The translations under genes and the position numbers were made by a program. The notes under the pieces are model-generated. The model saw nothing but the letters and a program-made list of their open reading frames with translations, was not told the DNA's origin and did not search any database. Shown piece by piece: positions 1-8,564 of a stretch of DNA of 60,377 nt; the stretch's first letter is position 1, and every line of letters starts with the position of its first letter. Source of the stretch: Bacillota bacterium (GTDB taxonomy: Bacteria; Bacillota; Limnochordia; Darwinibacteriales; Darwinibacteriaceae); assembly GCA_029776155.1 (NCBI GenBank), contig JAKOTU010000022.1, positions 1-60,377 of the forward strand. Reading direction: 5' to 3'.

Positions 1-161
1 GAAACCAAGTTTGGTCTGAGATTCAAGTAAACAACTGGTACTGTCTCATTCACCTTTGTACTTGCCGGGTAGTTGCCATCTGTGATCAACACCTTGGCAC
101 CATGCCCAGCTGCAGCTAAGTGGTAGAGAATCTCAGGATGGACTAACGATGTTGTGAGCAT
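1..161 (-). CDS. rbsD: RbsD/FucU-family sugar mutarotase, N-terminal part (cut by window edge)
   Basis: The reading frame on the minus strand begins with ATG at 161, 8 bases behind a GGGAGG ribosome binding site, and runs off the left edge after about 53 codons. The translation starts MLTTSLVHPEILYHLAAAGH and continues with GAKVLITDGNYP, the pattern of the D-ribose pyranase/L-fucose mutarotase family, whose catalytic histidine lies in the GHG motif (seen here near residue 20). These cytoplasmic proteins interconvert pyranose and furanose or anomeric forms of imported monosaccharides. It follows the LacI-family gene by 13 bases, so it is the last visible gene of the operon that starts at 5576. 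Ribose or fucose specificity cannot be told from this fragment. Confidence 0.85.
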   Translation of the reverse strand, partial: MLTTSLVHPEILYHLAAAGHGAKVLITDGNYPASTKVNETVPVVYLNLRPNLV

Positions 162-174
162 AATCGACCTCCCA

Positions 175-1182
175 TCAATGTCGAAGCGTTTTGCAGGAAC
201 CCCGTTCGCGAAAATCCACAGGGAGCGTGAGCAGAGAGGGTTCTACACTGTCTGTCCCTTGGATGCGGCGGATCAGCACCTCGGCCGCCCTGGTCCCCAA
301 CTCATGCACTGGCTGGGCCACAACCGTAAGGGGCGGCTCCATCAAGCGGGCCCATTCGGAATCATCATAGCCAATCACGGAAACATCCCCCGGGATGGTC
401 AAACCCGCATCACGAATGGCCATAACCGCACCTAAGGACATCTGGTTGTTGCAGACAAAAAGTGCTGTGGGCCTAGGTTCCAGGGACAGCAGTTCCTGGG
501 TCTTTTTGTAACCCGAATCGAAGGTGTAGTCACCGACCTTGATCAGCTCCGGCAGCACCCCAATCCCGTGCTGCTCTAGTGCCTTTTTGTAGCCTGCCAA
601 GCGCTGGGCCCCCGTACTTACATCAATTCGACCGGCGACAATGCCGATCCTCCTGTGGCCGCACCGAATCAGGTAACTTACTGCCTGCAGGGATCCGCTT
701 TCATTATCACACTTGACCACATCCACCGGCAGGGAAGTAACCTCCCTGTCCAGGAGCACAACGGGCGTCCCGGCCTGGACGATGGATTCAATCACTGGAG
801 CGTTTTCGTGGCTGGGGGCCACAATGATACCGTCCACCTGCCTGCGCAGGAGAATGTTGAGATACCGCAATTCCCGGGCAGGATCCTCGCCGGTATCGCA
901 GAGGATGATGCTGTAGCCGTGCTCGCTCGCCTTTTCTTCAATGGCGCGCACGCTGGCAGTAAAAAAGGGATTGGTGATATCAGAGACAACTACCCCAATT
1001 ATCCTGCTTTCACGGGTCCTGAGGCTGCGCGCCACCGCATTGGGTTTGTAATCCAGCTCTTCAATGGCCTGATAGACCCTGGCGGTGACTTCGGCACTGA
1101 CGTATCTGGTCTTGTTGATCACATGGGAGACAGTTGAAGTTGACACGCCCGCCCGGCGGGCCACATCCACAATGGTAGCCAT
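175..1182 (-). CDS. LacI-family transcriptional regulator
   Basis: A 335-residue protein with a LacI-type helix-turn-helix at residues 2-22 (TIVDVARRAGVSTSTVSHV), a hinge around residues 45-57 and a periplasmic-binding-protein-like effector domain. A longer frame reaches 1224 but would overlap the preceding permease gene; the ATG at 1182 has an AGGGAAG site about 9 bases upstream and gives the classical N-terminus. It lies inside the operon, 34 bases after a permease gene and 13 bases before rbsD. LacI proteins of this kind bind a sugar or sugar phosphate and control their own operon; candidate operators with central CG steps lie at 5612-5662, upstream of the first gene, and a further one at 9229. 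The effector is unknown; a pentose is suggested only by the rbsD neighbour. Confidence 0.93.
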   Translation of the reverse strand: MATIVDVARRAGVSTSTVSHVINKTRYVSAEVTARVYQAIEELDYKPNAVARSLRTRESRIIGVVVSDITNPFFTASVRAIEEKASEHGYSIILCDTGEDPARELRYLNILLRRQVDGIIVAPSHENAPVIESIVQAGTPVVLLDREVTSLPVDVVKCDNESGSLQAVSYLIRCGHRRIGIVAGRIDVSTGAQRLAGYKKALEQHGIGVLPELIKVGDYTFDSGYKKTQELLSLEPRPTALFVCNNQMSLGAVMAIRDAGLTIPGDVSVIGYDDSEWARLMEPPLTVVAQPVHELGTRAAEVLIRRIQGTDSVEPSLLTLPVDFRERGSCKTLRH

Positions 1183-1216
1183 CTGGCCAGAGACTTCCCT
1201 CCTTATCCCTGCGCCT

Positions 1217-1888
1217 TTAGGCAAGCAATCTTCTTTCCAGGCGATCGCTCAGGAGATTGAGCAGTGAACAGATGATCCAGTACACCACCAAAATGCAGGC
1301 AAACAGCTGAAAAGCTGCCCAGCTCTCCCGCCTCATGACCTGCGTGGCTGCACCGGTTAACTCCACAACGCCAATAAAGTAAACAAGCGACGTGTCTTTG
1401 ACAAGACTCACATAAAGATTAGCCAAGGAAGGAAGCATGTTGCGTAAAGCTTGCGGCAGAATCACATAGAGCGTAGCTTGCACCGGCGTCAAACCAGTGG
1501 AGGCCGCAGCTTCATGCTGGCCGAAAGGCACCGAGAGGATACCTGCCCGCACCACCTCCGTGGCATAGGCGCCGAAAAAGAAGGTGAGGGCATAGATGCT
1601 GGTGGGCACTTCGGTGAGGGGACGGCCCAACACCCTAGGCATTAGGAAATAGAACCAGAAAAGGACCATGATAAAGGGAATCCCCCGCACCACCTCCACA
1701 TACACCGTGGCGATACCCCTGATCAGCCTATTCTTCGCCGTGCGCATCAGTCCTCCAATTAACCCCACCGCGAAGGACAACAGGCCTGCTATGGAACAGA
1801 GCACCAAAGTGAGCAGAAGGCCGCCGATGGGCCCGTGGGGATAGGCTCCCACAAACAGATACTTGGCAAAACGTATAATTACTTCCAC
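1217..1888 (-). CDS. Polar amino acid-type ABC transporter permease (HisM/GlnP family)
   Basis: A 223-residue integral membrane protein with about five hydrophobic segments and the permease EAA loop near residues 125-150 (HEAAASTGLTPVQATLYVILPQ begins the motif), which docks on the ATPase. The family imports polar amino acids, opines and related conjugates. The start is GTG at 1888 with a poor ribosome binding site, so it may depend on translation from the preceding permease gene, which ends 31 bases upstream. Together with 1920-2630 it would form a heterodimeric channel served by the binding protein at 2690 and the ATPase at 3566. Substrate not readable from sequence. Confidence 0.9.
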   Translation of the reverse strand: MEVIIRFAKYLFVGAYPHGPIGGLLLTLVLCSIAGLLSFAVGLIGGLMRTAKNRLIRGIATVYVEVVRGIPFIMVLFWFYFLMPRVLGRPLTEVPTSIYALTFFFGAYATEVVRAGILSVPFGQHEAAASTGLTPVQATLYVILPQALRNMLPSLANLYVSLVKDTSLVYFIGVVELTGAATQVMRRESWAAFQLFACILVVYWIICSLLNLLSDRLERRLLA

Positions 1889-1919
1889 GCCGTTTCTAGC
1901 TGCCCCTTTCCTTTGCTAC

Positions 1920-2630
1920 TCAGCTGTGCTGTGCGGCCAAGAAGCGTTTGTTATACCAATTCAAAATCAAGGAAGTCAACAAAGACAAGGTCAGGTACAC
2001 GGCACTGGCCACAAAAAACGCCTCAAACGCCCTGAAGGAATAAGACTCAACGCGCCTGGACATGGCCGTGATCTCAGCTACGCCAATGGTCATAGCCACC
2101 GAGGAGTTCTTGGCGATACTCAAATACTCGCTGATCAGCGGCGGCAAACTGATGCGGAAGGCTTGCGGCAAGATCACGTACCTCATGCTCTGCAGATAGG
2201 TCAGCCCACTGGATAAAGCAGACTCCATCTGGCTTTTAGGGATGGACACTATACCTGAGCGGAAGTGTTCGGCAATGTACGCGCCGCTGTACAAAACCAG
2301 GGCAAAGGCGGCCGCGGTAAACTCAAAACCTCCCCGATACAAAAAGGCCTGCACTGACCTGGGCAGGATGGCTGGGAAGCCGAAGTACCAGAAGAGAATC
2401 TGCACCGGAAAGGGAGTGTTCCGAAAGAAATGCACAAAGACTTGGGAGATCTTCTCCAAGACTTTGCTGCCCGACATGCGCATTAATACTAAGACTAGGG
2501 CCAAAGCAGTGCTCCCCAAGATGGCCACACCAGTGAGCTGCAGCGTAACCCTTATACCGTCCAAGAGCCAAGTAGAGTAGGGTTCTCTAAGTATGGTACT
2601 GAAATCGAGGCCCACAACATCACACTCCAT
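1920..2630 (-). CDS. Polar amino acid-type ABC transporter permease (HisQ/GlnP family)
   Basis: A 236-residue permease with several membrane segments and the EAA loop QMESALSSGLTYLQSMRYVI followed by LPQAFRISLP, typical of the HisMQ family. It is the partner of the permease at 1217. The ATG at 2630 lacks a clear ribosome binding site; a GTG five codons later has GGAG at better spacing and could be the real start. The gene is separated from the binding-protein gene by a perfect 12-bp hairpin at 2645-2673, so it is probably expressed at a lower level than the binding protein. Confidence 0.9.
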   Translation of the reverse strand: MECDVVGLDFSTILREPYSTWLLDGIRVTLQLTGVAILGSTALALVLVLMRMSGSKVLEKISQVFVHFFRNTPFPVQILFWYFGFPAILPRSVQAFLYRGGFEFTAAAFALVLYSGAYIAEHFRSGIVSIPKSQMESALSSGLTYLQSMRYVILPQAFRISLPPLISEYLSIAKNSSVAMTIGVAEITAMSRRVESYSFRAFEAFFVASAVYLTLSLLTSLILNWYNKRFLAAQHS

Positions 2631-2644
2631 CCGTATTTCTAGGA

Positions 2645-2673
2645 CCGGTTACGCCAAGAGCTGGCGTAACCGG
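2645..2673 (-). other. Strong intercistronic hairpin after the binding-protein gene
   Basis: CCGGTTACGCCA and TGGCGTAACCGG form a perfect 12-bp stem around a 5-base loop, between the solute-binding-protein gene (stop at 2690) and the permease gene (start 2630). No T-tract follows on the minus strand, so it is not a standard intrinsic terminator. Such a structure commonly protects the 3' end of the upstream message. It is one of six equivalent hairpins in this window. Confidence 0.8.
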
Positions 2674-2689
2674 CAGACGAGTATCCTCT

Positions 2690-3511
2690 TTACGGCCAAA
2701 TTTCGATTTCGAAGCTCAGGGGCAGTTCATACTTGGTTCCAGGGCCGTACCAGGTGTTGTAGATCTCCTGGAACTCACCGCTCTCCCAGGCTTCCATGAG
2801 CGCGAAGTTCACCGCATCACGCAGCGGAGATTCGTTTTGGGGCATGGCAATGCCGAAGGGCTCCGTACTGAAGTAGGGGCCCACCACTTTCCAATCCTGG
2901 GGATTCCGGGCGTCCGCACGCAGGGAAAGGAGCATGCTTTCGTCGGTGGAGATGGCATCCACCGCGCCCCGCTGCAGCGCCACAAAGGCGGTAGCCGCAT
3001 CATCATAGGTGAGGATGATGGCGTTGGGCTGTGCCGCCAGGATGTTCTGCTCACTGGTGCTGCCTCTGGCGGTTCCCACGCGCTTGCCAGCCAGGTCTTC
3101 GATGGTCTCAATGGTGCTATCCACGGGTACCAGGATTCTCTGGCCCGTTACGAAGTAGGTGATACTGAAATCTACAACCTTGTCCCGTTCCCGGGTGTGG
3201 GTCATGGTGGCGATCACGATATCAACGGCACCCTGCTGGATCATGGGGATGCGGGTGGCGTCCGTCAACTGCTTAAACTCCACGGCCACTCCCAGCTTGC
3301 GGGCGATCATCTTGGCTAGGTCAACTTCAAAACCGACGATTTCGCCCCGTTCATTAACCATGGAGGCGGGCGGTGCCGACGTTTGGATACCTACAATGAG
3401 CTTACCGCGCTGTTGAATGGTATCCAGCAACGAAGCGGAAGCCAACCCCGGCAGAGCGCAGATCATCAGCATTACCAGGGCGATCAGGATCATACGACGC
3501 TGTCTGAACAT
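2690..3511 (-). CDS. Polar amino acid-type ABC transporter substrate-binding protein
   Basis: A 273-residue exported protein: a basic N-terminus (MFRQRRM), a hydrophobic core and a likely cleavage after the ASA near residue 26. The mature part shows the SBP_bac_3 pattern, with RGKLIVGIQTSAPPAS near residues 35-50, GFEVDLAKMIARKLG, and VDIVIATMTHTRERDKVVDF, typical of amino acid and opine receptors. No lipobox cysteine is convincing, so anchoring is unclear. ATG at 3511 follows GGGAGG. The gene sits between the ATPase and the permeases of the same importer. The family also recognises sugar-amino acid conjugates, which would fit the rbsD and LacI neighbours, but that is inference. Confidence 0.92.
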   Translation of the reverse strand: MFRQRRMILIALVMLMICALPGLASASLLDTIQQRGKLIVGIQTSAPPASMVNERGEIVGFEVDLAKMIARKLGVAVEFKQLTDATRIPMIQQGAVDIVIATMTHTRERDKVVDFSITYFVTGQRILVPVDSTIETIEDLAGKRVGTARGSTSEQNILAAQPNAIILTYDDAATAFVALQRGAVDAISTDESMLLSLRADARNPQDWKVVGPYFSTEPFGIAMPQNESPLRDAVNFALMEAWESGEFQEIYNTWYGPGTKYELPLSFEIEIWP

Positions 3512-3565
3512 TCAGTATCCTCCCTTTTTGTGGTTGTCCACGGGGTTCCAGACCTGGACCCCCGA

Positions 3566-4294
3566 TTACAGAATCTGCCTAAGGAACCGTTTTGTCCTTT
3601 CTTCCTGGGGGTTGTCAAAGATCTGCTCTGCTGTTCCCTGTTCCACAATCACCCCCTCATCCATGAAGATTACCCGGTCTGACACGTGGCGGCAGAATCC
3701 CATTTCGTGGGAGACCACCAGCATGGTCATACCGCCTTCAGCCAAGTCCGTCATAACCTGGAGCACTTCACCGATCATCTCAGGATCCAGAGCACTGGTG
3801 GGTTCATCAAAGAGCATGATCTTGGGGTTCATGGCCAAGGCTCTGGCAATGGCAGCCCTCTGCTGCTGCCCACCAGAGAGGGTGTGCGGCCTTTTATGGG
3901 CTTGATCCTTAATACCCACCCGGTCAAGCAAGCGCAGGGCCAATTCCTCGGCTTCTTCTTTACCCATCCCCCTCACCTTGCGCGGTGCCAAAGTCACATT
4001 CTGCAGCACAGACATATGGGGATAGAGGTTGAAGGATTGGAACACAAACCCCACTTCCCGCCGCAGCGGCACAAGGTTCTTCTGCTCCTGCACCCGTATG
4101 CCATCTACGGTAATGCTCCCATCCTGGATGGGTTCCAGGCCGTTGATCGTCCTCAACAGGGTGGATTTCCCGGACCCCGAAGGACCAATGATCACCACAA
4201 CCTCACCGCGCTGTACCTCCAGATCGATTCCCCGGAGGACATGCAGCTGTCCAAACCACTTATGAACGTTTTCCATGCGAATGATAGGTTCCAC
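3566..4294 (-). CDS. Polar amino acid-type ABC transporter ATPase (GlnQ/HisP family)
   Basis: A 242-residue ATPase with Walker [10 protein letters not shown] (about residues 38-46), Q-loop region [10 protein letters not shown], signature LSGGQQQR, Walker [15 protein letters not shown] and switch histidine in VVSHEMGF. A longer frame reaches 4354 but overlaps the preceding gene; the GTG at 4294 lies 6 bases behind GGGAGGA and gives the normal family N-terminus ([15 protein letters not shown]). It energises the permeases at 1217 and 1920. It is the second gene of the operon, 46 bases after the PLP enzyme. Confidence 0.93.
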   Translation of the reverse strand: MEPIIRMENVHKWFGQLHVLRGIDLEVQRGEVVVIIGPSGSGKSTLLRTINGLEPIQDGSITVDGIRVQEQKNLVPLRREVGFVFQSFNLYPHMSVLQNVTLAPRKVRGMGKEEAEELALRLLDRVGIKDQAHKRPHTLSGGQQQRAAIARALAMNPKIMLFDEPTSALDPEMIGEVLQVMTDLAEGGMTMLVVSHEMGFCRHVSDRVIFMDEGVIVEQGTAEQIFDNPQEERTKRFLRQIL

Positions 4295-4340
4295 TCTTCG
4301 TCCTCCCGTGTCATTGAGCACTGGACCTGCCATGTCCAGC

Positions 4341-5576
4341 TTATTGGGCAGCAATCTCCCTTACCGCGGCCAGCAGTCGCTCCACTTCTTCCAGGGTGTT
4401 ATAGGGGGCCAGGCCTGCGCGGATCACTCCGCCCTCCCGCACTAGATCCAGCACTTCGATTAACCGGGTAGCGTAGAAGTCGCCGCACATGACAAAGATG
4501 CCCACTTCACCAAGGCGGCGGGCCACCTCAGAAGCATGCACCCCAGCGACAGTAAAGGCCACGGTGGCTGTGCGCCTGCCGTCCCAGGGCAGTCCATAGA
4601 GTGTTACCCCCGGGATGGCCTCTAAACCCTCCACAAGCACTTTAAAGAGCGGGCGCTCATACTGCTCGATGGCCTCATACCCCGCTACAATTCTCTCCCG
4701 CAGGGAATGCTCGCCAGTGAGCAGCTCATCCCCTAGGCTGGCAATGAAGTCTACGGCCCCAATCACACCGGCCAGTCCCTCGAAGTTGCCCGTTCCTGTC
4801 TCGAACTTGCAGGGCGGCTCGGGGCTTTGGGGGCGCACTTTGTAGGTGCGCAGACGTTCAAAGGCTGAGCGCTTGCCATAAAGAATGCCTACATGCGGTC
4901 CAAAGAACTTATAAGCTGAGCAGAGTAAGAAATCACAGTCCAGGGCCTGCACATCGATGACCCCGTGGGCAGCATAGTGTACGGCGTCGATGACTGTGAC
5001 CGCTCCCACTTCCTTGGCCAGCTGCACCACCCGCTCCACATCGTTAATGGTTCCCACCGCGTTGGAAGCATAGCCCACCGCCACAATTTTGGTTTTGGAG
5101 TTTATCTCCCTCTCCAACCAGCCGTAGTCTAAAGTGCAGTCCTCCTTATTAATGGGAGCCGACTTCACAACAAACCCCTGCTCCCGCAACTCCAGCCACG
5201 GACTCCTGTTGGCCTCATGCTCCAGGTCTGTGGTGATGATCTCATCCCCTGGCTGCAGGTCTCTGGCCAGCGCCCGAGATAGGGCAAAGTTCATCGTGGT
5301 CATGTTGGCGCCGAAGGCGATCTCATCCGGGGAGCTCGCATTGAGCAGCACAGCCGCAGCCTCCCGCGCATCCAGGATCAGCTGATCCGTAAGTTGGCTG
5401 GTGAGATAATGCCCGTGGATGTTGGCATTACCTTGGCAGATGTAAGAGACCATGGCGTCGATAACCCTTTGGGGAAACTGGGTACCACCCGCGCCGTCAA
5501 AATACGCAGCTGCATACTGGCCAACCTTCACTTTGAGTGCGGGGAACTCGCTTCTGCATTTGGATAGATCAATCAC
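4341..5576 (-). CDS. Cysteine desulfurase-like class V aminotransferase (PLP enzyme)
   Basis: A 411-residue fold-type I PLP enzyme. The PLP lysine is in [12 protein letters not shown] (about K223), the Asp and His that hold the cofactor in [11 protein letters not shown] (about D197, H200), and a histidine stacks in [10 protein letters not shown] (about H120). A cysteine lies in the C-terminal loop [12 protein letters not shown]. The overall pattern matches the VC1184-type cysteine desulfurase-like subfamily rather than SufS or IscS, whose substrates are unsettled. The frame extends to a TTG at 5585, but AAGGAG lies directly against it; GTG at 5576 has the right 9-base spacing. As first gene of an importer operon with rbsD, it may cleave an imported sulfur- or amine-containing sugar conjugate (inference). 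No SUF or ISC genes are nearby. Confidence 0.88.
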   Translation of the reverse strand: MIDLSKCRSEFPALKVKVGQYAAAYFDGAGGTQFPQRVIDAMVSYICQGNANIHGHYLTSQLTDQLILDAREAAAVLLNASSPDEIAFGANMTTMNFALSRALARDLQPGDEIITTDLEHEANRSPWLELREQGFVVKSAPINKEDCTLDYGWLEREINSKTKIVAVGYASNAVGTINDVERVVQLAKEVGAVTVIDAVHYAAHGVIDVQALDCDFLLCSAYKFFGPHVGILYGKRSAFERLRTYKVRPQSPEPPCKFETGTGNFEGLAGVIGAVDFIASLGDELLTGEHSLRERIVAGYEAIEQYERPLFKVLVEGLEAIPGVTLYGLPWDGRRTATVAFTVAGVHASEVARRLGEVGIFVMCGDFYATRLIEVLDLVREGGVIRAGLAPYNTLEEVERLLAAVREIAAQ

Positions 5577-5611
5577 TGCGGGCAACTCCTTCCATAGTTG
5601 TATTTGTCGTC

Positions 5612-5662
5612 CGATTGTTTACATGCATACTCTTTCATCGAAACGTTTACGCAATCGTTTTC
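5612..5662. promoter_or_regulatory. Cluster of LacI-type operator sequences
   Basis: Downstream of the promoter at 5672-5701 lie CGAAACGTTTACG (5639-5651, core AAACGTTT is palindromic), GCAATCGTTTTC (5651-5662) and CGATTGTTTAC (5612-5622). All carry the central CG and A/T-rich flanks of LacI-family sites. They sit between the -10 box and the start of the PLP-enzyme gene, where a bound repressor would block transcription. The likely ligand protein is the LacI regulator at 175-1182 of the same operon. Confidence 0.6.
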
Positions 5663-5671
5663 TTATCTTAC

Positions 5672-5701
5672 ATTACACAACTTATTGCTAAAATATGTCA
5701 A
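5672..5701 (-). promoter_or_regulatory. Sigma-A-type promoter of the PLP enzyme/ABC/LacI/RbsD operon
   Basis: On the minus strand TTGACA (5696-5701) and TGTAAT (5672-5677) are 18 bases apart, about 95 bases upstream of the GTG at 5576. The -35 box is consensus and the -10 box is fair. It lies just after the terminator of the preceding operon and just before the LacI-type operator cluster, as expected for a regulated operon promoter. Confidence 0.65.
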
Positions 5702-5742
5702 GGGAAAGTTAGCATTATCACAATTACCTTTAACAAAAAGAT

Positions 5743-5780
5743 GAGCCCAGAGGGAAATCTTGAAATTTCCCTCCGGGCTC
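5743..5780 (-). terminator. Intrinsic terminator of the ribokinase operon
   Basis: GAGCCC-GAGGGAAAT pairs with ATTTCCCTC-GGGCTC over about 15 bp with one mismatched pair and a short loop; on the minus strand a TCTTTTTG tract follows. It begins 7 bases after the stop of the ribokinase gene at 5787, closing the operon that starts at 9170. Confidence 0.88.
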
Positions 5781-5786
5781 CTGTAC

Positions 5787-6731
5787 CTATCCTTGGTTGA
5801 CTTTTTGCAGCAGCTCTTCCACCTCTGCCCGCTGAGGACTGGCAGGGGAAGTACCCACTCTGGTGACGGAGAGGGCCGCCGCGGCGGCAGCAAAGCGGCA
5901 GGCCTCAAAAGTGGACATGCCTTCCGCGAGGGCAACGCCCAGGGCGCCGTTAAAGGCATCGCCTGCCCCGGTAGTATCCACAACATCCACCTGGAAAGCG
6001 GGAATATGCATGACTTCTCCCCGCTCCAGGGCCAGTACTCCCCCGCCGCCTAGGGTGATGATTACCGTTTCCGGCCCGCGGCTGCTCAAAGCCCGGGCCG
6101 CCTTTTCCGCACTGGCCAGGTCTGTTACCTTAATCCCGCTCACAATGCCGGCTTCGGTTTCGTTGGGAGTGAGCACATCCACGTTGGTCAAAAGCTCAGG
6201 GGGCAGCTTGCGCCCCGGCGCCGGATCCAAAATGACCCGCACACCCGCTGCACGGGCCAGCCGCGCGGTGTACTCCACCGTGGCCAGGGGAATCTCCAGC
6301 TGCATGAGCACACAATCTGCTGCGCAGATGGCCTGCCGCGCCCTTTCCACATCCTCTGTGCTTAAGAGATCATTGGAACCAGGCGCAACCACAATCATGT
6401 TTTCACCGCTGGTATCATCCACAATGATCAAGGCCGCACCGGTGGAGACTCCCTCCACCCGCTTCACAAAGTCCACGCCAACTCCCCAGTTGACCAGGGC
6501 GTTGTAGGCTAGATCGCCAAAGCTGTCTTGGCCCAAAGAGACCACCATCTGCACTTCCGCCCCCAGCTTGGCCGCGGCGATGGCTTGATTTGAGCCCTTG
6601 CCCCCAGGCCCCAGGAAAAAGGGGCCGCCCATCACTGTCTCGCCGGGGCTGGGCAGATGCGGGCTTTTGGACATGAGATCGGTCATGAAACTGCCAACTA
6701 CCACAATTTTCGGTGACTTGTTCACTGCCAT
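5787..6731 (-). CDS. Ribokinase-family (PfkB) carbohydrate kinase
   Basis: A 314-residue cytoplasmic kinase. PfkB signature 1 is in GPGGKGSNQAIAAAKLGA (near residues 40-57), the NxxE motif in LTPNETEAG, and signature 2 with the catalytic Asp in DTTGAGDAFNGAL (near residue 250). This matches ribokinases, which phosphorylate O5 of ribose or related sugars with ATP. The frame opens at 6782, but ATG at 6731 has AGGGGAG 8 bases upstream and gives the normal N-terminus MAVNKSPKIVVVGSFMTDL. It is the last gene of its operon and a paralogue of the kinase at 7624; having two ribokinases in one operon suggests two substrates. Confidence 0.92.
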   Translation of the reverse strand: MAVNKSPKIVVVGSFMTDLMSKSPHLPSPGETVMGGPFFLGPGGKGSNQAIAAAKLGAEVQMVVSLGQDSFGDLAYNALVNWGVGVDFVKRVEGVSTGAALIIVDDTSGENMIVVAPGSNDLLSTEDVERARQAICAADCVLMQLEIPLATVEYTARLARAAGVRVILDPAPGRKLPPELLTNVDVLTPNETEAGIVSGIKVTDLASAEKAARALSSRGPETVIITLGGGGVLALERGEVMHIPAFQVDVVDTTGAGDAFNGALGVALAEGMSTFEACRFAAAAAALSVTRVGTSPASPQRAEVEELLQKVNQG

Positions 6732-6794
6732 AGGACCACTCCCCTGGGAAAGATGGCCCCTGAAGCCCAGGAGCCACCCCAATCAACCTCTTAG

Positions 6795-7538
6795 TTATTT
6801 ACCAGCAAGCCACTTGATCAACTGACCCCAGAACTTGGGGTAGTATTCCCAGTCAGTAAACTGCACGGTGCCCCAGTGGGGAGAGCAGTCGCTGGCAAAG
6901 GCAGCTACCCGCCCTTGGCCGTAATTACCCACCGTCAAGAAGGAATCGTTATCTACCTGCAGAAGCACCTGCGCCCCTGGCTTGGCCGCAATGCGGTTGT
7001 AACCCAAAAACAGGGGCCACTCAGCAGGAATGCCTTCCAGAATGGGATGTGCACTGACCACTTGGGGAGTGCAGCCTTCGGGACGCTCGACCCGATCATC
7101 ATAGCCCAACAGCTCTACGGGCAGAACCTCGGCCAAAGCGGTGTTCTTGTAGTGGGCCCGGCCTTCAAAACCAGAGAAGGACATGTATCCCCCCACCATC
7201 AGAAAGCCGCCGCCTTGGCGTACGAATTCCCGGACCGAGACCAAGGGATTGGGGCGCACTTGGCCATCCAGCAAAACGGCTGGAGGCAGAAGCAAAGTAT
7301 CAGCACCCATATCGCTGAACACCACTACGTCATACTCCTTGAGCTCCTCCACAGTGCGCGGAAACTGTTCAATCGCCTCATGGTTCCTGAGGTAAGTAAC
7401 CTCGTGGCCCTCACTCTGCAGGGCATCGATGAGGGGCTTGCCGCCTTCGCCGTAACCTCCGATGTTGTACGCATTGAACCCCTTCACGTTGATGCTGTAA
7501 CTCGACCACGACTCCCCAGCAAACAGAACCTTTGCCAT
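6795..7538 (-). CDS. Glutamine amidotransferase-like protein (PF07090-type), probably not an amidotransferase
   Basis: A 247-residue protein with the flavodoxin-like fold pattern of class I glutamine amidotransferase-like proteins: an N-terminal AKVLFAGESW strand, YDVVVFSDMGAD, and a GGGFLMVGGYMSFSGF segment at the place of the nucleophile elbow (about residues 112-128). The elbow has no cysteine; the only cysteines are in PEGCTP and ASDCSPHWG, so the usual Cys-His hydrolysis of glutamine is unlikely. Such proteins recur in sugar operons with unknown role, possibly in binding or trimming a carbohydrate. ATG at 7538 follows AGGAGG. It lies between two ribokinase genes. Confidence 0.75.
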   Translation of the reverse strand: MAKVLFAGESWSSYSINVKGFNAYNIGGYGEGGKPLIDALQSEGHEVTYLRNHEAIEQFPRTVEELKEYDVVVFSDMGADTLLLPPAVLLDGQVRPNPLVSVREFVRQGGGFLMVGGYMSFSGFEGRAHYKNTALAEVLPVELLGYDDRVERPEGCTPQVVSAHPILEGIPAEWPLFLGYNRIAAKPGAQVLLQVDNDSFLTVGNYGQGRVAAFASDCSPHWGTVQFTDWEYYPKFWGQLIKWLAGK

Positions 7539-7623
7539 GCCACATCCTCCTTTTGCAGTTGTTTGTAGTGCATCGTGTCCCGTATTGTTCTAGCAGTAGA
7601 CACGCTGAGCCCAAGTTCGCTGT

Positions 7624-8559
7624 TTATGCTCTGGTAGCTGTATTTAGGAACTCTTCCACTTCTTGCGCCGTGGGCAGTGAAGGGATCGCGCCCGGCCTGG
7701 TGACGGCCAGAGCCCCAACGGCATTGGCGTAGACCACGGCCTCTTCCAGGGAAAAGCCTTGGGCGATCTTGGTCGCGAGGGCACCGTTAAAGGCATCACC
7801 CGCGGCCACTGTATCCACGGTCTGCACGGAGAAGCCGGGAACATGCTGCGTCCTCTCCCCTGTGGCCAGCAGCGCCCCCTTATCACCCAGGGTGATCACC
7901 ACATGGCGGGGACCCCTCTGCAGAAGCTCGAGGGCAGCCCGGCGCGCCGAATCCACATCGTGCACCTCCACCCCCGTGAGCAGCTGGGCCTCGGTCTCAT
8001 TGGGTGTCAAGAAGTCCACCGCAGCCAAAAACTCATCATCGAGATCCCGGGCGGGAGCGGGATTCAGGATCACCGGCACACCGTGTTTCCGGCCCATCTG
8101 CGCCGCTGCTTTTACCACTTCCACATCCATCTCCAGCTGCAGCATGACCAAGTCATGGGCGGCAACCACTGGTTCCAAAGCAGCCAGATCCGCTAAACTG
8201 TACTTCAAATTGGCTCCGGGCACCACCACAATCCGGTTCTTGCCCTGATCATCCAGGACGATGGAACCAATGCCTGTGGAGGCCTGCTCATCCCTGAGCA
8301 CATGTTCTGTGGCCACCCCTTCCTGCTGCAGGGCAGCCAGCATCTGGTCGCCAAAGACATCCTGCCCCAGCTTACCTGCCATGGTCACCCTAGCCCCCAA
8401 ACGGGCCGCGGCCACAGCTTGGTTAGCCCCTTTCCCACCGGGGAACCTGTTGAAGGAAGTGCCGATGATGGTCTCTCCCTCCTGGGGGGCCCGGGGTGTA
8501 CGCACTACCAAATCCATCATGAAGCTGCCAATGACTAAAATGCGCGGTTGTTTCTGCAT
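7624..8559 (-). CDS. rbsK: Ribokinase
   Basis: A 311-residue PfkB-family kinase with GGKGANQAVAAARLGA (residues 39-54), LTPNETEAQLL and DTVAAGDAFNGAL carrying the catalytic Asp (about residue 255). The AAGD form of the anion-hole motif is normal for genuine RbsK. It phosphorylates D-ribose to ribose 5-phosphate. ATG at 8559 is preceded by GAGG. It overlaps no neighbour but lies only 5 bases after the SIS gene, so the two are translated together. Which of the two operon ribokinases acts on ribose is not shown by sequence; this one is the closer match to RbsK. Confidence 0.9.
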   Translation of the reverse strand: MQKQPRILVIGSFMMDLVVRTPRAPQEGETIIGTSFNRFPGGKGANQAVAAARLGARVTMAGKLGQDVFGDQMLAALQQEGVATEHVLRDEQASTGIGSIVLDDQGKNRIVVVPGANLKYSLADLAALEPVVAAHDLVMLQLEMDVEVVKAAAQMGRKHGVPVILNPAPARDLDDEFLAAVDFLTPNETEAQLLTGVEVHDVDSARRAALELLQRGPRHVVITLGDKGALLATGERTQHVPGFSVQTVDTVAAGDAFNGALATKIAQGFSLEEAVVYANAVGALAVTRPGAIPSLPTAQEVEEFLNTATRA

Positions 8560-8564
8560 AGCTC

